From Apoda limacodes (taxonomy: Eukaryota; Arthropoda; Insecta; Lepidoptera; Limacodidae), in contig OX291555.1 of NCBI GenBank assembly GCA_946406115.1, positions 12,170,001 to 12,234,000 on the forward strand: a DNA stretch of 64,000 nt. The letters are read 5' to 3'. Each line of letters begins with the position of its first letter. Position 1 is the first letter of the stretch. Below are positions 44,852 to 58,515 of this stretch, one piece after another. Under the pieces are notes generated by a model. It did not search any database. It was not told the DNA's origin and saw only the letters and a program-made list of their open reading frames with translations. A program made the position numbers and the translations under genes.

Positions 44852-47800
44852 ATGGGTACCGTTCATGCTAAGGTAAATTAAATTGCTTAGTTATAGATTT
44901 TCCGATTTGAGGTTAATTGTAAATTGTTTTTTTTATGTTTGTAATAAACTTCAGGCTAAGCAGGGTGACAAAGTGAGTGAAGTCGGCGGCGGGCTGTTTG
45001 AATTCGACGAACCAATGGAGTTGGAAGACGATCCTGTGCAAAAAGGTTCCTTGAAATTGGATGGAGTAAGGGTATGTTTTCATTTGCTGAACTTTTGACG
45101 CTCTAAAAGGCTTTGGGAGCCACAAGACTCTACCTAAGTAATCAGAATTTACATGTACTTTGTGAAGGTTCATTCTCTCATCAGCTAATATACCATGTAA
45201 AGTTACATGTAATCGTTGTTGTAAAAGTAGTCTTGATTATGATGAGTGGCAAGAAGTTTACTCCCTGTCAATTTATATCATTCAAGAGGCTGGCTATCTG
45301 TTCTGTATTTTATAAGATGTCCTGTTTTTCAGCCATCATTTTGACCATGTCCTTTATTTACCATAGTTTAAAATAAACATAGAACAGTAGTGTCTCACTA
45401 ATCCAGCACTATTAATAACCAGGAGGAATATTGGAATGTTTGGATTACTGAATTGTGTGGAAAATTTAAGTTTAAAGCATGGAATTTTTATTTCTGTACA
45501 TTTTAGGTACACATTTCTTTATGACAATAACAAATTCTACTTATCTAAGTTATCTTAAAATAAATCTTAATTGTCATCTGTTTTTTTAAATTACAATATT
45601 TGGCAGATATATATACTTTACATACTCTTTTGCCAATTTGTATATATGTTTTAATGTGAGAATGTACACACAGCATTAACTTGGTGCTGTTGGGATAAGC
45701 TATAACATCCCCTTGACAAAGGCAGGGTTGAGGATGTCTCACTACTGGACTTGCCAAAGTACCGAAGTGCTGGATTACTGAGACTTCATTGTAATTGTTT
45801 AAATGATAAGTGATAATACTTTGCTTCTTATGAATTTTGTTCCTACTAAATATGTACATAAGTTTAAGGCTATTACTCATTTCTACTAGTTGCTAGGAAT
45901 TTTATGTTACATATCTTTGAATTTTATGGTTATTTTTTATGAAAGATATAATAACATTTACAAGAAAAACATAATATTTACAATAACCAATGTCATACTT
46001 ACATACAAACCATAACAATACTACTAACTAACTAGGTATTTAAATATGGTATTGCTGCAACACATACCATAAATATATTTACAATTTGTGTAATTTTTTA
46101 AACTGATAATTAATTATCATCATTTTAAATTATTACAAGTAGTTTTTGTAGTAGTCAATGATTATTATAAATGCTCAAATAACTCTTCAATAAAGACAGA
46201 ATCATTAACAGACATATAATTTTAATAACATTAAGTGCTTTTTTGATTACTCAATAAATATTTTTATCTATTATACAATTTTTTTTTATTCCATTAGCCT
46301 TTAAATTATTTGCCTATGCTTAATGTCGGCAAAACATGTTGTGATTTTGTAGCCCAGAAATTCCCAAACTTTTTTTTCATAGACAACTTTTAAAATTTTG
46401 CTTGTTCCGGTGGATCCCTTGCAGCTACATTTCTACCATATTCCCAAAACTCTACAAAATTATGAAGATTTGATCTAACTATGGAAATTTGCTCTATATC
46501 TAAATATGGTATATGCAAATTTCTACAAGTAAGTCACTGAGCTTCTTAATATATTATCTGCCAAATTGGTAAGTGAAGTCAAGCCAATATTTTAGTTCCT
46601 CACTATCAAATGCAGATAAATTCTCATGGATTGAAAATCCAATTTTTTTCATGCCAACCCTTGTTGAGTCTCTCATGGACCCCTGTTGTAGACCATTCAG
46701 CACACTCTACATAACTAACTTTACATACAAATGTCTCATAAACACACAATAAGTAAGTAAAAAAATAGTGAGTGAAAGACATGAGAGAAAGAAGACACAT
46801 TGTTTGTAAGGATGTACTGAACTAAATTGCTGCTCTTATTTCATTATACTCAATCCATCCAAAATATGCAAAGTTAGCGGGAAAATTCACTGGATTTGTA
46901 GGCATTTATATAGAGTTTAAGTAAACATAGTTATAGTTACTGACATGTACAGTTGCAACATACTGTTATATTTTTAAATTAGTAAATGGAACACAATAAT
47001 TTACTAACTTACTGTAAATATTTTTAAGAAAGTGTTATTTGGGCTGGTAGAAGTGGTAATTATAGATACATTCAGTTTGATTAAAACAAAACATTTATAT
47101 TAAACAAATTATAGTCAGGATTAATCTACGCAAATTTACTTTTTGCCATCCATTTAAACATCTGAGTTATTTGGTATAATCATTAAGCTACACCAATTAA
47201 AAGATGTTTAATCAAAAGTGTGATTTTCCACAATTTAAATTTTTTAACAATAAAGGGGGCAGAAAAAGTGTTCTGTAAATTTTAAAGTGAATCCTATCAT
47301 TTTAAGTTCTTATGTGCTCTAAAATGATAGTGTAAAGTTAGTCAACTTATGTGATACTGAATACTGTAACCTTTAATGTCTGTTTTTGCTGATTGTAATT
47401 ATATTTTTTTCTTAAATATTGCTACAGGCACGAGTGGACCGAGTAAATGTAGATGGACTAAACAGAACCAAAGATGACATTATACGTAGCACAGTGGATG
47501 AGCTTTTCCATGCTACTGACTTTGAGGACGTCATAATGCGGGCTCACAAGGTATTTATGCTGTAACAGAAAAGAATATTTGTGCAGTACAAATAGAGCAA
47601 GCTATGTTAGGAGTATATTTGAGAGATCAAATTCGAAATGAGGATATCCAGAATCTAACTGAACTAAAGTCACTAACATAGTGGCAGCAGTGACATAGCA
47701 AGCTGAAGTGGCACATAATTGTTCATGTCTGTCAGAGGACCACTGGCCGATGGAGCGGACGTGTCCTATAATGGAGACTGTATACAGGAATGTGAAAGGG

Positions 47801-50800
47801 AAAAAGGTGGCCAGTGGTGGTTGGATGTGGACGGCAACAAACCAGGAGAAATAACGCGCCATAGAAGAGGCTTATGTCCAGCAGTGGACCAATATAAGCT
47901 GATATGATAATGATAGTACTAGATGACAATTTAACATAATTACAACCTATGACCTTCATATTTGTGCAACTTAATTTTAAATATTCAATAAAATCAAATC
48001 TATATAAATATATTACATATTGTTGTACATACGGTATGATGACGGTAATTAACTTTATTTATGAGCTACATTTGAGAATTATTTACGCCTATGCAACCCC
48101 ATAAACAATTAAACTTGGAAAACAAAAAAATGAGAATTGACTTTCCAGGTCCGTCGCGCTCTGGACGCGATGGGTTGTTTTCGGGATATTGGTGTGTATA
48201 TTGATGTATCGAGCGGGCCTGGTGCCACACCTGAGGGGCTTGAGGTAACCACTTTAAAATTGCTCAAAAATATACATGAGACATATTATTTATTAGATAA
48301 GGTAGGACATATTAATTAGATAAGGTAAAACATAATTATTGGATAAGGTAGGATATGTTTATAGATATGGATATGAAGAATATGCATTGGTACAATAAGC
48401 TAATGTCTTATACAATACATGCCTTTAACAAATATATAATTAAATGGTATCATGAATAATGCATGTTGTAAACATCACATCCTAATAAAAATGAAATGAC
48501 TTTCATTAAGTTACATTTAAATAAATGAAGTAATTGTTATCAGGTCCAAACCAGTTTTAAATACTTTAATACCTTATTACCGATAGCAATACACTTTCTT
48601 AATAACATTGTTGCGTGTCACCTATTACCTTTGTAATCCACCAGGAGATAACAAACAAGTCTCTCATAATAGACATTGGACGTCTTACACATAATATACA
48701 AATTTTATCTTGCAATAAAAATTTAATTATGTTTCCATAGACGTCCGAAGTCCAGGTAATGTCTTACTGGAGGTCGTCATCAGTATGAGCCGAAATACAA
48801 AAATAACATGGCGGCATACATTAGGTAAAAAAAAACAGGATGTAGGTTTATCTACTTCCGGCGTTGTCGGCAGAGGTCACGTGACGGAAAACAGCGACAT
48901 CTAGTGACCGGCGACGAAAAGTTGACGATGTATTCTCATAATGAACATAGTACGTCTATGGAAACAAAATATTTATTGGAAGGTAAAATTTGTATATTAT
49001 TATTAGTTAGCCATTTATTGTATTTGTGTTTAGGTAACATTTCAAGTAAAGGAATTGTCCAGAATCGTTGGTGGAGTGAACACTACCGTCAGCGAGAATG
49101 AAGGCAATCTGGTGCTAGGTAAAAACTTTAAAATAAACAATAATAAAGATAGTTTATTTACAGTCTATTCTTCTAATAAAAGGCATGTAAAGTCTACATT
49201 TGCTCTTATATATGCAAACAGTTCAAACCACCGATCTTGGGATTTCTATATCAGCTGTGCAGATCGTAGTCTCGTGTTCATCTGTTGGTACCTCACCGCG
49301 CTTTTTTCGTTTTCATTTGATGCGAGGACGCAGGGATTGGGTAATTGGCGAATTTCTAAATACACGAGTAAAAAAAAGTTGTGAAAGAGTGTAATAATAA
49401 ATAATGAACATAGATATAAACTACATTGATGTGACTCAGTGTACATGCGCATCATATGAAATTGAACCCCAAGATCCGTGGTTCTAACTTGTAACAACGT
49501 TTAAGTCATATTTCGCTGTGTCAGGTGTAAAGATGCCAAATGTTCTGGGGAGAGGAGAAAAGGTCCAAGCCGAATACAGCATGGGGTACCGGAGTACGTC
49601 GAACTTCAGCGTCGCGGCCACGAAGCCCTACCCACACAAACCTATGGTACCTATGTAAGTATTAATGTTTTCCTTCAATAGTTTTTATTGACAGATTTTA
49701 TTTAGACTTGCTTTTATATAAGTATTTTTTGTGAGGCGGACGTGTATAAAACTTCTCAGTGTGCGAGAAAAAATCGCACTTGAACCAATTTTATAATTAA
49801 ATTGTGTGGAATTTCGAATACTATTAATCGATTGCACATTTCAGCCTGACTTAGCCGGCTGAAGAATTTAATATATATAAGATAATTTTGTCCGAAGAAC
49901 CTCAATTTTTGGTAAATTTTGAATATGTACTACTCTCAGCATTATAAACTGTTTACTTCATAATAACCTACATTTTAATTTTAATGTATAGTCTTTAAAG
50001 AGGTATACTTTGCAAGCCATGTAATTTTAAATTAAGTCATACAATAGCAACACAATATTTCCCCTTGAAATCGTCAGCAATCAAAAATGAATTTCTATAA
50101 CTAATACACTAAACTAAGGGTCAAAACACAAAACTTCGACGCAAATTGCTGCGATGCGATTTTGTGCTGCACGGCGTCTCCGTTCTACGAGTAGTGATCT
50201 CGAACCTACCGATTTTTCGGTATTTCTACCGATATGGGCTCTGTCCTACCGAAATACCGAAATGCAACGATTTTTCCACGAATTCAGAGAATATGTGGAA
50301 ATTCTCGCGATTTTTTTACCTGGCAGCCCTCTTCATTTATGTTTTACGTTAAGGGGAATCCCTCAATAGCAATAGTAAGCGCACAGCTTAGAAATCCCTG
50401 TTATAGGGGATTCCCGTTCGGGAATTCACTTTCGCTCGGCTATATATACAGGATTTCGGGGTTAATTTATTCATTGATATTCCTAACTTCGAAAAGAAAG
50501 TTTGCGAAGTGTTTAAAATTGTGAAAATTATTATGTTAAAATATCGTGTGACGAGGAACCGAGTACAAGCGCAAAAAGAAAAAATATCTACAATTTTATA
50601 GAAAAGAATGGGAGGAAGAATTTAGTAGAAAGTCGTAAAGGCGTTAACTATGCCTATTGTAAGAGTTGTAATAAAGGATATTAACATAACATCAGGGAAA
50701 GATGCTCTAAAGAAACATAGTTCTTCACAAGGACACTTGGTATCATCAAAGAATATAAAATCACAACCGAAGATATCATCATTTACCGGGAAAAAAACTC

Positions 50801-53800
50801 AAAAATCTGATACACTAGTTAAACAAGGTAAAATATTTAATTATTTTTTACAACCTACTATCTATTTACCTACATTGTTATTAGTATTTTGTTTTCTACT
50901 AATCGTTGTGTATTATACTTGATGTCATCACAACAACCCATACCGCTGTAGGACACGAGGATCCTGGCCTGGCATTCCCCTGCTAGACATAGTGAATGCC
51001 CTAATGACCACTAGACATACCTACGTCATTTTAATTCTTTATTTTATTTTCAGGTGAAATAAGATTGGCCTCGTTTGTTGCTGAACACAATCTACCATTC
51101 ACTACTATGGAGCACCTACCGAAACTGATACAATCCATTTGTCCTGATTCAAAATAGCAGAAGAGATAAAATGTTCTACGACGAAAACTCACGCCATAAT
51201 TGATCATATTATAGGTAAAGAAAGTTTCGATAATTTATGTGAAGATCTGCGGCAAACTAAGTTTTCGCTTATTATTGACGAGTCCACTGATCTTAGCACA
51301 ATCAAACAATTGTGCCTAGTCTTGAGATATGCCAAAAAATATCGCATCAAAGATTGTTTTTTAGCTCTTATTCCATTGGAAGATGCTAATGCAGTATCCT
51401 TATTTGAACACATTGTTAACTTTTTTAGAAGCAATGATATTCCGTATAAAAAGAATGTAATAGGTTTTGCATCTGATGGGGCAAACGTAATGATGGGGCG
51501 TAATAATTCTGTTGTAATGTTGCTGCAAAACGAAATTCCCAATATTTTTATACTTAAATGCACCTGCCATTCGTTTCACTTTTGCGCGTCATATGCTTGT
51601 ACCAAACTGCCACGCTTTGTAGAGGATCTTGTAAGGGACATTTACAACTACTTTTCTTCTAGTCCAAAAAGAGTGGCAGAGTTTAAAAATTTTCAAATGT
51701 TTTGTGACTTAAAAGTATATAAAATACTTCACCCCTCTCAGACCCGCTAATTATCAGTCCATGCAGCAGTGAAAAGAATATTGGAAAAAGTTTCTGCTCT
51801 AAAACTATTTTTCATAGACCAAGTATCTAATAATGATCTTCTTTTAGCTGCACAGCATATATTACAGAAGCTCCAAGATCCCACGACATTATTATTTTTG
51901 GAATTTCTAGATTTTGTATTACCACTATTTAACGATTTAAATAAAGAAATGCAAGCAGAACACCCGAAAATTCACAATTTATATAAAAAGTTTAGACATA
52001 ATTGAACCAACAAATGTTAAAAGTGGCAAAACTGCGTCGATAGTTCCTATTAGTAGGCTATTTCCCAATATTGTTCAGTGCAAAGATTTCCAGGAAATTG
52101 ATACAGAGTGGCACATTTTAAGAAATTGTGAACAAATTAAAACATTTTCCGATGATGTAGAACTATTTTGGGATGAAGTCAGTTTATTAAAGCGTGGCAA
52201 CGACACTCAAATGTTTCCTTTGTTACCTACTTTTATCTTTAATATTTTATCTTTGCCGCATTCATCCCCCAACGTTGAACGCATATTTTCGCACATTAAT
52301 CTTATGAAAACAAAACAACCAAATAGGCTATCTACTGAGTCAATCACTGGTCTATTACATGCTAAACGACTCTTCAATGACGCAAATTGTTATGACTTTG
52401 AAATAAATTCAAAAATGACTGAGACTATGGCCAAAGAACACTGGTATGGTACTAAAAAATAATTATGTAAGTATTTTTATGTTGACAGCCTATTTAGCTG
52501 TTTTGTTGTATTTTTTTTTTTAAATAAGCTACGAATAATAAATTAGTCTTAAGTGTGTTTGTAATTAGTTTGTAAGTTAACTATTTCATTATAAATAAAC
52601 GAATTTAATTGAATTTTGTATTTTTTTGTCATATACCGATTTTGGGAACAAATAGGTACAAATATTTTAGTGGACAGCGCTACCGATTTCGCAATTTGAC
52701 GTTCGAGACCACTGCACTACGACTCGTGTAACCATACCAGCGACGATACTGTACATCAACATCAACCGTACTGAACATATTTTGCACGAGGAATGGGCAT
52801 GGATATTAAAAAGCCTTTCGCACTGCTTTTATTGATAAGATACAAAAAAACAAAGGACATTTAGGGTTAATTTATTACATAAGAAAATATAAAGCTTTGA
52901 AAACAGACGAAATTTTTTTTATTTATTTTGCAGAACAAGCGTTTGAAGAGCTTTTAAGTTTATTATCTATTATAAGTTTGTTTATATCTACAGAAACTCA
53001 ACGCAAACGCACTGTCTCTTACTTCACTTAAAATGGCGTCAACACCTGTGACGTAACATCTCAAGCATGCGCGATGCGAATCAATCCGCAAGTTCTTGCG
53101 AAGCGTTCGTGTATTTGTGTTTTGACCCTAAGGTTTCAAAAAGATAAAATAGTATTTAGTAAATAACTTTGACGATTTAAAAGTGTTTGTAAAAAATAAT
53201 TTGAACTAAAAACTGAGTTTGAATTCATCTGAGCGACATTGCGTTTACAAGACGTGGGACATTTAATTAGAAAAATATCGCAATCCGGCGTAGATTAACG
53301 TAGGACGTAGACGTAGAACGGACCTTTAAATTTGGGTAACCACCTGGTAGAGAGAAGTCTAGAATAAATGCTGCTTAGGACGATACCGTACACACAGTAC
53401 CGATTAGGCGTGTCACTTCAACGGACTTTATACTAAACATATCGTTGTTTGTGGCGCAGTATAACTGCGACGGTGTATCAGCAGAACCACGAGTACCCGT
53501 GGTCTGGGTACCGGCTGTTGGACCGTGGCCTCTTGCTGGACATTGGGTTTAAGACCTCCCCCTCGGTAAGTTGTATAAACCAATATATAAATACCTATTC
53601 ACATAATCAACATAAAATAAGGAGTGCCACAAGGTTCCATTTTCGGTCCCTCACTATTGTTACTCTTCCTTTATCCATTATTTGCCAACTTTAAATTGCC
53701 AATAGCTGGATTTTTTTTTAAATGTACAGTATCTTCATAAAAACTATTAATTTTTATTTGTATTTGCAAATATATTGTGCAAGTTTATTATGAAACACTC

Positions 53801-56800
53801 AAGGCTTAGTCCTCTATACAAATGAAGTTTATCAAAATGCTACTCCCAAAGATTTGTTTATTGTAGTTTAGACGAATTTAAAACTGATTGGTATTTGAAA
53901 ATATGCATATAATATGTATTGTATATTGTTTTGTACGGTGGTCAGACCCGACACAACCTACAGTGGGAAGGCCTGGTGCGTGATACGGCGGTGCTCAACA
54001 AGACCACCAGCTTCAAGGTGCGGGAGAGCAGCGGTCAGTTGTCTATGTTATGCAATGCTCATCACAAATCTTGGTGACTGAAGAACTAGCTCTTTAACCC
54101 TACCGCAACACACTACAAACCCATCTCGCCCCTTTATTCGTTCATGTTTCACGTATCTCGTAGCTAACTTAAGAAACACAAAAATTTGTGGCAAGCATTG
54201 TACTATCCACAATTGTATTAATCGCACACCTATATCTAAATAGTAACAACTCAAAAAAAGATATTTTTTTTAATTATTATGTTCGACGAGTGCCCTTCTT
54301 AAAAGCAGTCAACATGGCTAAAAAATTTCACGTTTCGTACTGCTAGTGAAAAAGTAAAGTACTTTTCCGCTTTAAAAAGTAAATAAAATTATGGCTATGT
54401 CATACCCTAGCAAAAGCGTGCCGTTTCGACCAGTGTATAAAGACATATTACACTATTGAAGCATAAAAAAAGACACACGATAGGCGCTAGCGCGTGACCG
54501 CACGTTGAAAATTTCGATTTGCTCGGGTTTTTGTCGATATAAAATTAAAATATTTATTTAGAACTATGAAATTAGCAAATTCCCTTGGTCCTATTGATGT
54601 ATATTTTATGTAATAAGAATGAAAAGAATATCACTGTTAGTTTTCCAAACAATTTCAATTAAAGCCAAAAATAGAGTGTCAGAATATTTTTTTTCTAACT
54701 GTTTTAATAGGCATATAATTATAATATTAGCAAATTTACTTAATTAAGGTTTAAACTATAACAGATATTTTTTTCAAGTCAAAAATTGTACTCAGAACTG
54801 TAACAAAATTAATCAAACTCTTGCAAACTTAACTCGTTTGGGTATGCCATCACATTTCTAATTTAAAAGTTACATCTCTTTTTCTAATTGTAGGTCCTCA
54901 AATGAAGTCAGTATTAAGGCATATAATAACAGTCGACCAGCGAGATGATCCCATCTTTCCGAGTCGAGGTTCCTGGTTGCAGTTCAGCAGCGAAGTGGCT
55001 GGGCTGGGCGGCGGCGTAGCCAACATAAAAACAGAGCTCCAGGCGCAGCACAATGTGCGTCTCATCGCGCCCGCTGCGGTGAGTGATATGCGGTATGGTA
55101 CTCAGAATAGGTAGGTACCTACACAGTGAGCCAACAGTCACAGTGGATCAGTAAGACTTCGTCGACGTAAAGACAAGTGCGCAGCTCACCGGGCTCGGGT
55201 ATAAACAAAATACACATTACATTACACAGTGAACGCCATAGTGGATAACTGACCTAAACTTGAATTGATCTCTAGAAACTCAAGTAACTCTAGTAGAATA
55301 CTATTGTTTTTTCCTCTCAGTTAATGCATTTGCTAAAACTAACCTCAAATCCATTCATTTTACAATGTTCTTTGTTAATCGTAGTAGATATTGTAAGTAT
55401 TTTTTTTACAATAAGAATATTGCATGTGCTAACACGCAGGCAACGAGGCATTAATATTTTATCCCGGATTTGTCCGTCCCAGGTGCTCCAACTTTCGCTG
55501 GCTCTGGGGGTGTTGCACGACATGTTCGGCACTGAGCTGACGGATCACTTCTACCTAGGGGGCCCCACAACGTTGCGCGGGTTCCGACAACGAGGCGTGG
55601 GGCCGCACAGCGACGGGCAGGCCACAGGAGGCACGGTCAGTCCACGTCCACAATACAAATCTACTTGGTCTATCTATATCACGACCATTCTAATGTAAGC
55701 ATTAAGTCGTTTTCCCTCCACAGATGTACTGGTCGTCGGGCGTGCACGTGTACACTCCGCTGCCCTTCCGGCCCGGGCAACACGGCCTCGGTGAGCTGTT
55801 CCGGTCGCACGTGTTCCTCAACGCGGGCTGTCTGGCCGGCCCCGGTCAGTACATTGTACTAACACACCATATGTTCGCTATAATTCGCCCCTCGAATTTC
55901 CTCACATATATTTTCTATATAAATAAATAACACCTGACAACCGACTGTACATAATAACTGACATAATTATACGGAACCCGCTGGCTAATGCACATGACTA
56001 CGTGACCCTACCGAAGACACCTTCTAAGGAAAGGCTTTCCAAGGCTCCCCAGCGCCGACACGCTGCCCGTTGCATACATCGACCAGTGATACCACGCTCC
56101 CGTCAGAGATAGATTAACGTAAAAAAAAACGGATATACTTATGTCATATTGACAATTTAACTCTTTCACTTCTGTCTGAAGGAACGACACTGCACCTTAT
56201 TTTTTTTTGCTTGCCTTATTTTACTAACAATATTCCTACCTCGGAATCTATGAGAGTAATTAAAGCTATAAAATGAGTAAAGCGAATTACACAGTCAAAT
56301 ATAAAAAAAAAAGTGATTCACCTATATTTGACTTAGTACTTAGCCTTTCTTTTTTGAGCGTTTATCAGCTTTCTCGATTCTGATGTTAGAATTTTGCTAA
56401 CAAAATCAGACAAGTAAGAAAAATTGAATTTATGTGGTGTAACTCCTATTGTGATAGATAGCGCTTCATTTTTTTATACATCACTAAGGTGGCAAATAAG
56501 CTAACGGTCCGCCCGATAGTAAGTGTCACCGCAGCCTAAGGAGACTTGATTTATAGTTAAGCTAATAGTTAGGCACTTCTCTTACGTGTAACAAGTTGTA
56601 CGCGATTTTTGACTAGAAACATGACTCGTGATGCCCCTGCAAGTTTTGAAGTCGTACTGGTACTTTGTGATAAGCTTCAAGAGCCCTATCAAGTAGTTAA
56701 GTGATGAAGTTATTATGGTTGTAGAGTCAAGCGCGACATTATCGACGGAGGCGCTAAGCGCCATCCGTGTGTCGACGGGCGTGGGTCTGGCGGTGCGGCT

Positions 56801-56909
56801 GGGTCGTGTGGCGCGGCTCGAGCTGAACTACGCGGTACCGCTGAGGACGCAGCCGGGCGACGTGACCGGTGCGGGCCTGCAGTTCGGAGTCGGCGTGCAC
56901 TTCCTTTAG
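44852..56909 (+). CDS. SAMM50: SAM50, outer-membrane beta-barrel assembly protein, complete, 12 exons
   Basis: SAM50 is the channel subunit of the mitochondrial sorting and assembly machinery; it folds beta-barrel proteins (Tom40, VDAC) into the outer membrane and belongs to the Omp85/BamA family. Exons: 44852-44872, 44955-45071, 47428-47550, 48149-48244, 49034-49118, 49525-49654, 53460-53565, 53946-54033, 54894-55078, 55483-55635, 55724-55844, 56725-56909. All phases join with GT-AG introns to 469 codons, the same length as human SAMM50. Seen: one POTRA-type domain at about residues 45-125 ('[18 protein letters not shown]'); barrel strands from about 150; the L6-loop LRGF motif at residues 348-351 after 'FYLGGPTT'; '[10 protein letters not shown]' in exon 11; and a C-terminal beta-signal ending GVGVHFL. 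The first exon is only 7 codons. Intron 6 (3.8 kb) holds a nested transposon pair. Confidence 0.96.
47640..47915 (+). pseudogene. RTE-type LINE 3' end relic in SAM50 intron 3
   Basis: A frame-broken C-terminal RTE signature is visible: a '[10 protein letters not shown]' region corresponding to the usual 'RWS..VLEWRP' block, then '[12 protein letters not shown]'. The nucleotides are GAAGAGGCTTATGTCCAGCA and GTGGACC, followed by a TGATAATGATAG tail. This tail is very common in moth and butterfly genomes. Confidence 0.65.
48290..48358 (+). repeat. Small tandem repeat, about 27 bp x 2.5
   Basis: The words AGATAAGGTAGGACATATTA, AGATAAGGTAAAACATAATT and GGATAAGGTAGGATATG follow one another in SAM50 intron 4. 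No function is apparent. Confidence 0.6.
50118..53128. mobile_element. PIF/Harbinger-like element, carrying a nested hAT
   Basis: The outer ends are a perfect 15-bp inverted repeat, GGGTCAAAACACAAA at 50118 and TTTGTGTTTTGACCC ending at 53128. Each is flanked by TAA (50115-50117 and 53129-53131), the TWA target-site duplication typical of PIF/Harbinger. Outside the hAT, about 490 bp of non-coding sequence remains (50118-50190 and 52723-53128), so the host was a MITE. It lies in SAM50 intron 6. Confidence 0.75.
50191..52714 (+). pseudogene. hAT transposon with decayed transposase
   Basis: Terminal inverted repeats: TAGTGATCTCGAAC at 50192 and GTTCGAGACCACTG ending at 52714. The flanks TTCTACGA (50183-50190) and CACTACGA (52715-52722) share 6 of 8 bases with central TA, as in Buster-group hATs. 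The coding remnant has a BED finger (Cys pair near 50655-50670, His pair about 50720-50740, with a 1-bp shift between). The catalytic-domain block follows ('[19 protein letters not shown]', then '[11 protein letters not shown]', 51310-51750). 'KLFFIDQ' lies at 51769-52005, and the C-terminal dimerisation region '[20 protein letters not shown]' at 52211-52462. At least two shifts and two stops break it. It is on the SAM50 strand. Confidence 0.8.
53605..53695 (+). pseudogene. Tiny LINE reverse-transcriptase relic
   Basis: One frame reads '[21 protein letters not shown]', the conserved RT motif GVPQGS.LGPLLFL. Only about 80 bp is recognisable, in SAM50 intron 7. Confidence 0.6.
56475..56550 (-). 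mobile_element. LINE-A 3' tail fragment in SAM50 intron 11
   Basis: CACTAAGGTGGCAAATAAGC, ACGGTCCGCCCGATAGTAAG and TCACCGCAGCCTA are the last bases of the LINE-A tail. It is truncated to under 80 bp. Confidence 0.6.
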
Positions 56910-58310
56910 GTACGTAACTTTTTTAAAGTTTTAAATTTTTCAAAAGTAGCCTATGTCCTTCTCCATTCCCTCAAAAATCTCTTTGCTATAAGTCACTAGC
57001 TGTTTATTGACTTTAATTCTTGGATTCTGCTATTATATAATTTCAGGCGCTCTACAACTTGCAGTAGGAGCAAAAGATACGATTCAGTGTTTAGTCGCAA
57101 TACAACACTTTCGCGGTACAACACACACGGTCACTGCTGTCGTGTACTTGGATAAGAACACAACCAACGGTTTTGGTGTTTAACGAACTGTCGGTTTAAC
57201 GTATTCACATTTTAATTGATGTTATCTAGTTTTTTTTTTACGAAGCCATGATATCATGGAAAATAACGTTTTTCCTTATGAACTTTATTGTTTACGTATC
57301 GAATCGTTTGAAATCTTTTTGTGCGTTTTATGTTCATATAATAAAAAATGTTTTTTTTTTCTTGAGTTGTAACATTTTCAAGTCATAATTTAAATTATTC
57401 TACAGATTTTTTTTATATACAGAATTCAAATTAATTATATACAGACTTAATAATATACAGAAAACAAAATGACGCATAAAATTTAATTCATACTTTCCTT
57501 TGTTTGTCTACTTGCTGTTCACAATAATTATTTGATTAAAAAATGGCATAAACTGCTAAAACAGAGGTTTTGTTTGAATAATATTGTACTAAATGCGTCA
57601 AGATTACTTGTAAAAATGACTGTATTATCTGTTACGTTTTATATGTAAAAAGGTATAAAAATTGTATTAAGCACTTATAAAAATAATAATTTAAAAATCA
57701 TGCAAAAATAAGTCTTTGTAATGAGATATAAATGTTACGACTTAAGAAAAGTTTACAAGTATTTTACCAAATTATAATATTAAAATATTTTAAGGATGAC
57801 CAGTATAAAAAAGTCACCAGATTTATCGTATATTGCAAATTGGCTTTTTTTTCAGTGCGCGGTTTTACTGGATAATACAGAGGTTTAAAGCCTTGATTTG
57901 TTGTTATTTAGCAGTGTAATTAGTTTTTTAATTTAAATTCATGGTTGGTCAAAAGTAAAATAAGTCACTATTATTTTAATTCTGAATATTTAAGAAAGAC
58001 AATGTCAGAATACTTATTGCCATTTTCTAATGTTGTAATTTATTTTATTTATTATCGAACAACACAGATATAATAATTGAAGACATTTTTCTATTCTATT
58101 CAGCCACTGTTATTTGTTACGATGGCAATTTACAATTGAGTAATTTTGTTAAGTTGTTATTTCTGTACACATAGTACAGAAATAACAACTTAAAATACTG
58201 TTATTTGGAAAATTAAATTACTGTTGTAATTAATGTACATTACGAAATTGCGAAGTTAGTTTTAGCTAAGTAGTTAGTTGTTTATAATAAAATATTACCA
58301 TTTTTTTTTG
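56910..58310 (+). other. SAM50 3' UTR with a likely intron and two poly(A) signals
   Basis: Directly after the TAG stop the sequence is GTACGTAA, a good donor; an acceptor TTTCAG lies at 57041-57046. The stop would then be the last three bases of its exon, and the 3' UTR would restart at 57047. AATAAA occurs at 57340-57345 and 58286-58291, allowing a short and a long 3' UTR. The long one includes the perfect palindrome at 58149-58193. The intron is predicted by eye only. Confidence 0.5.
58149..58193. repeat. Perfect 20-bp palindrome, 5-base loop
   Basis: The left arm TTAAGTTGTTATTTCTGTAC (58149-58168), loop ACATA and right arm 58174-58193 are exact inverted complements. It sits in the long SAM50 3' UTR. 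The stem is shorter than usual for an animal pre-miRNA, so a structured UTR element or a small foldback are alternatives. Confidence 0.85.
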
Positions 58311-58515
58311 TGTTTTACTTCATAACAGAACATTGATGACATAGGCAAATGAAATAAAACATAAGTTAAATTAACTATATTTAAACTTAACATACATTCA
58401 TATGTACAAAGTGGTCTAAATTAATATTATAAATAAAATCTTAACATTCTCTAATTTGTACAAAAAATTTGTTCGACTAAATAAATAAAAATTTAGCTCC
58501 TTTTTGTTACTTAAG

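Noticed and set aside
54914..55141. 75-codon minus-strand frame
   Set aside because: Shadow of SAM50 exon 9, which is conserved on the plus strand.
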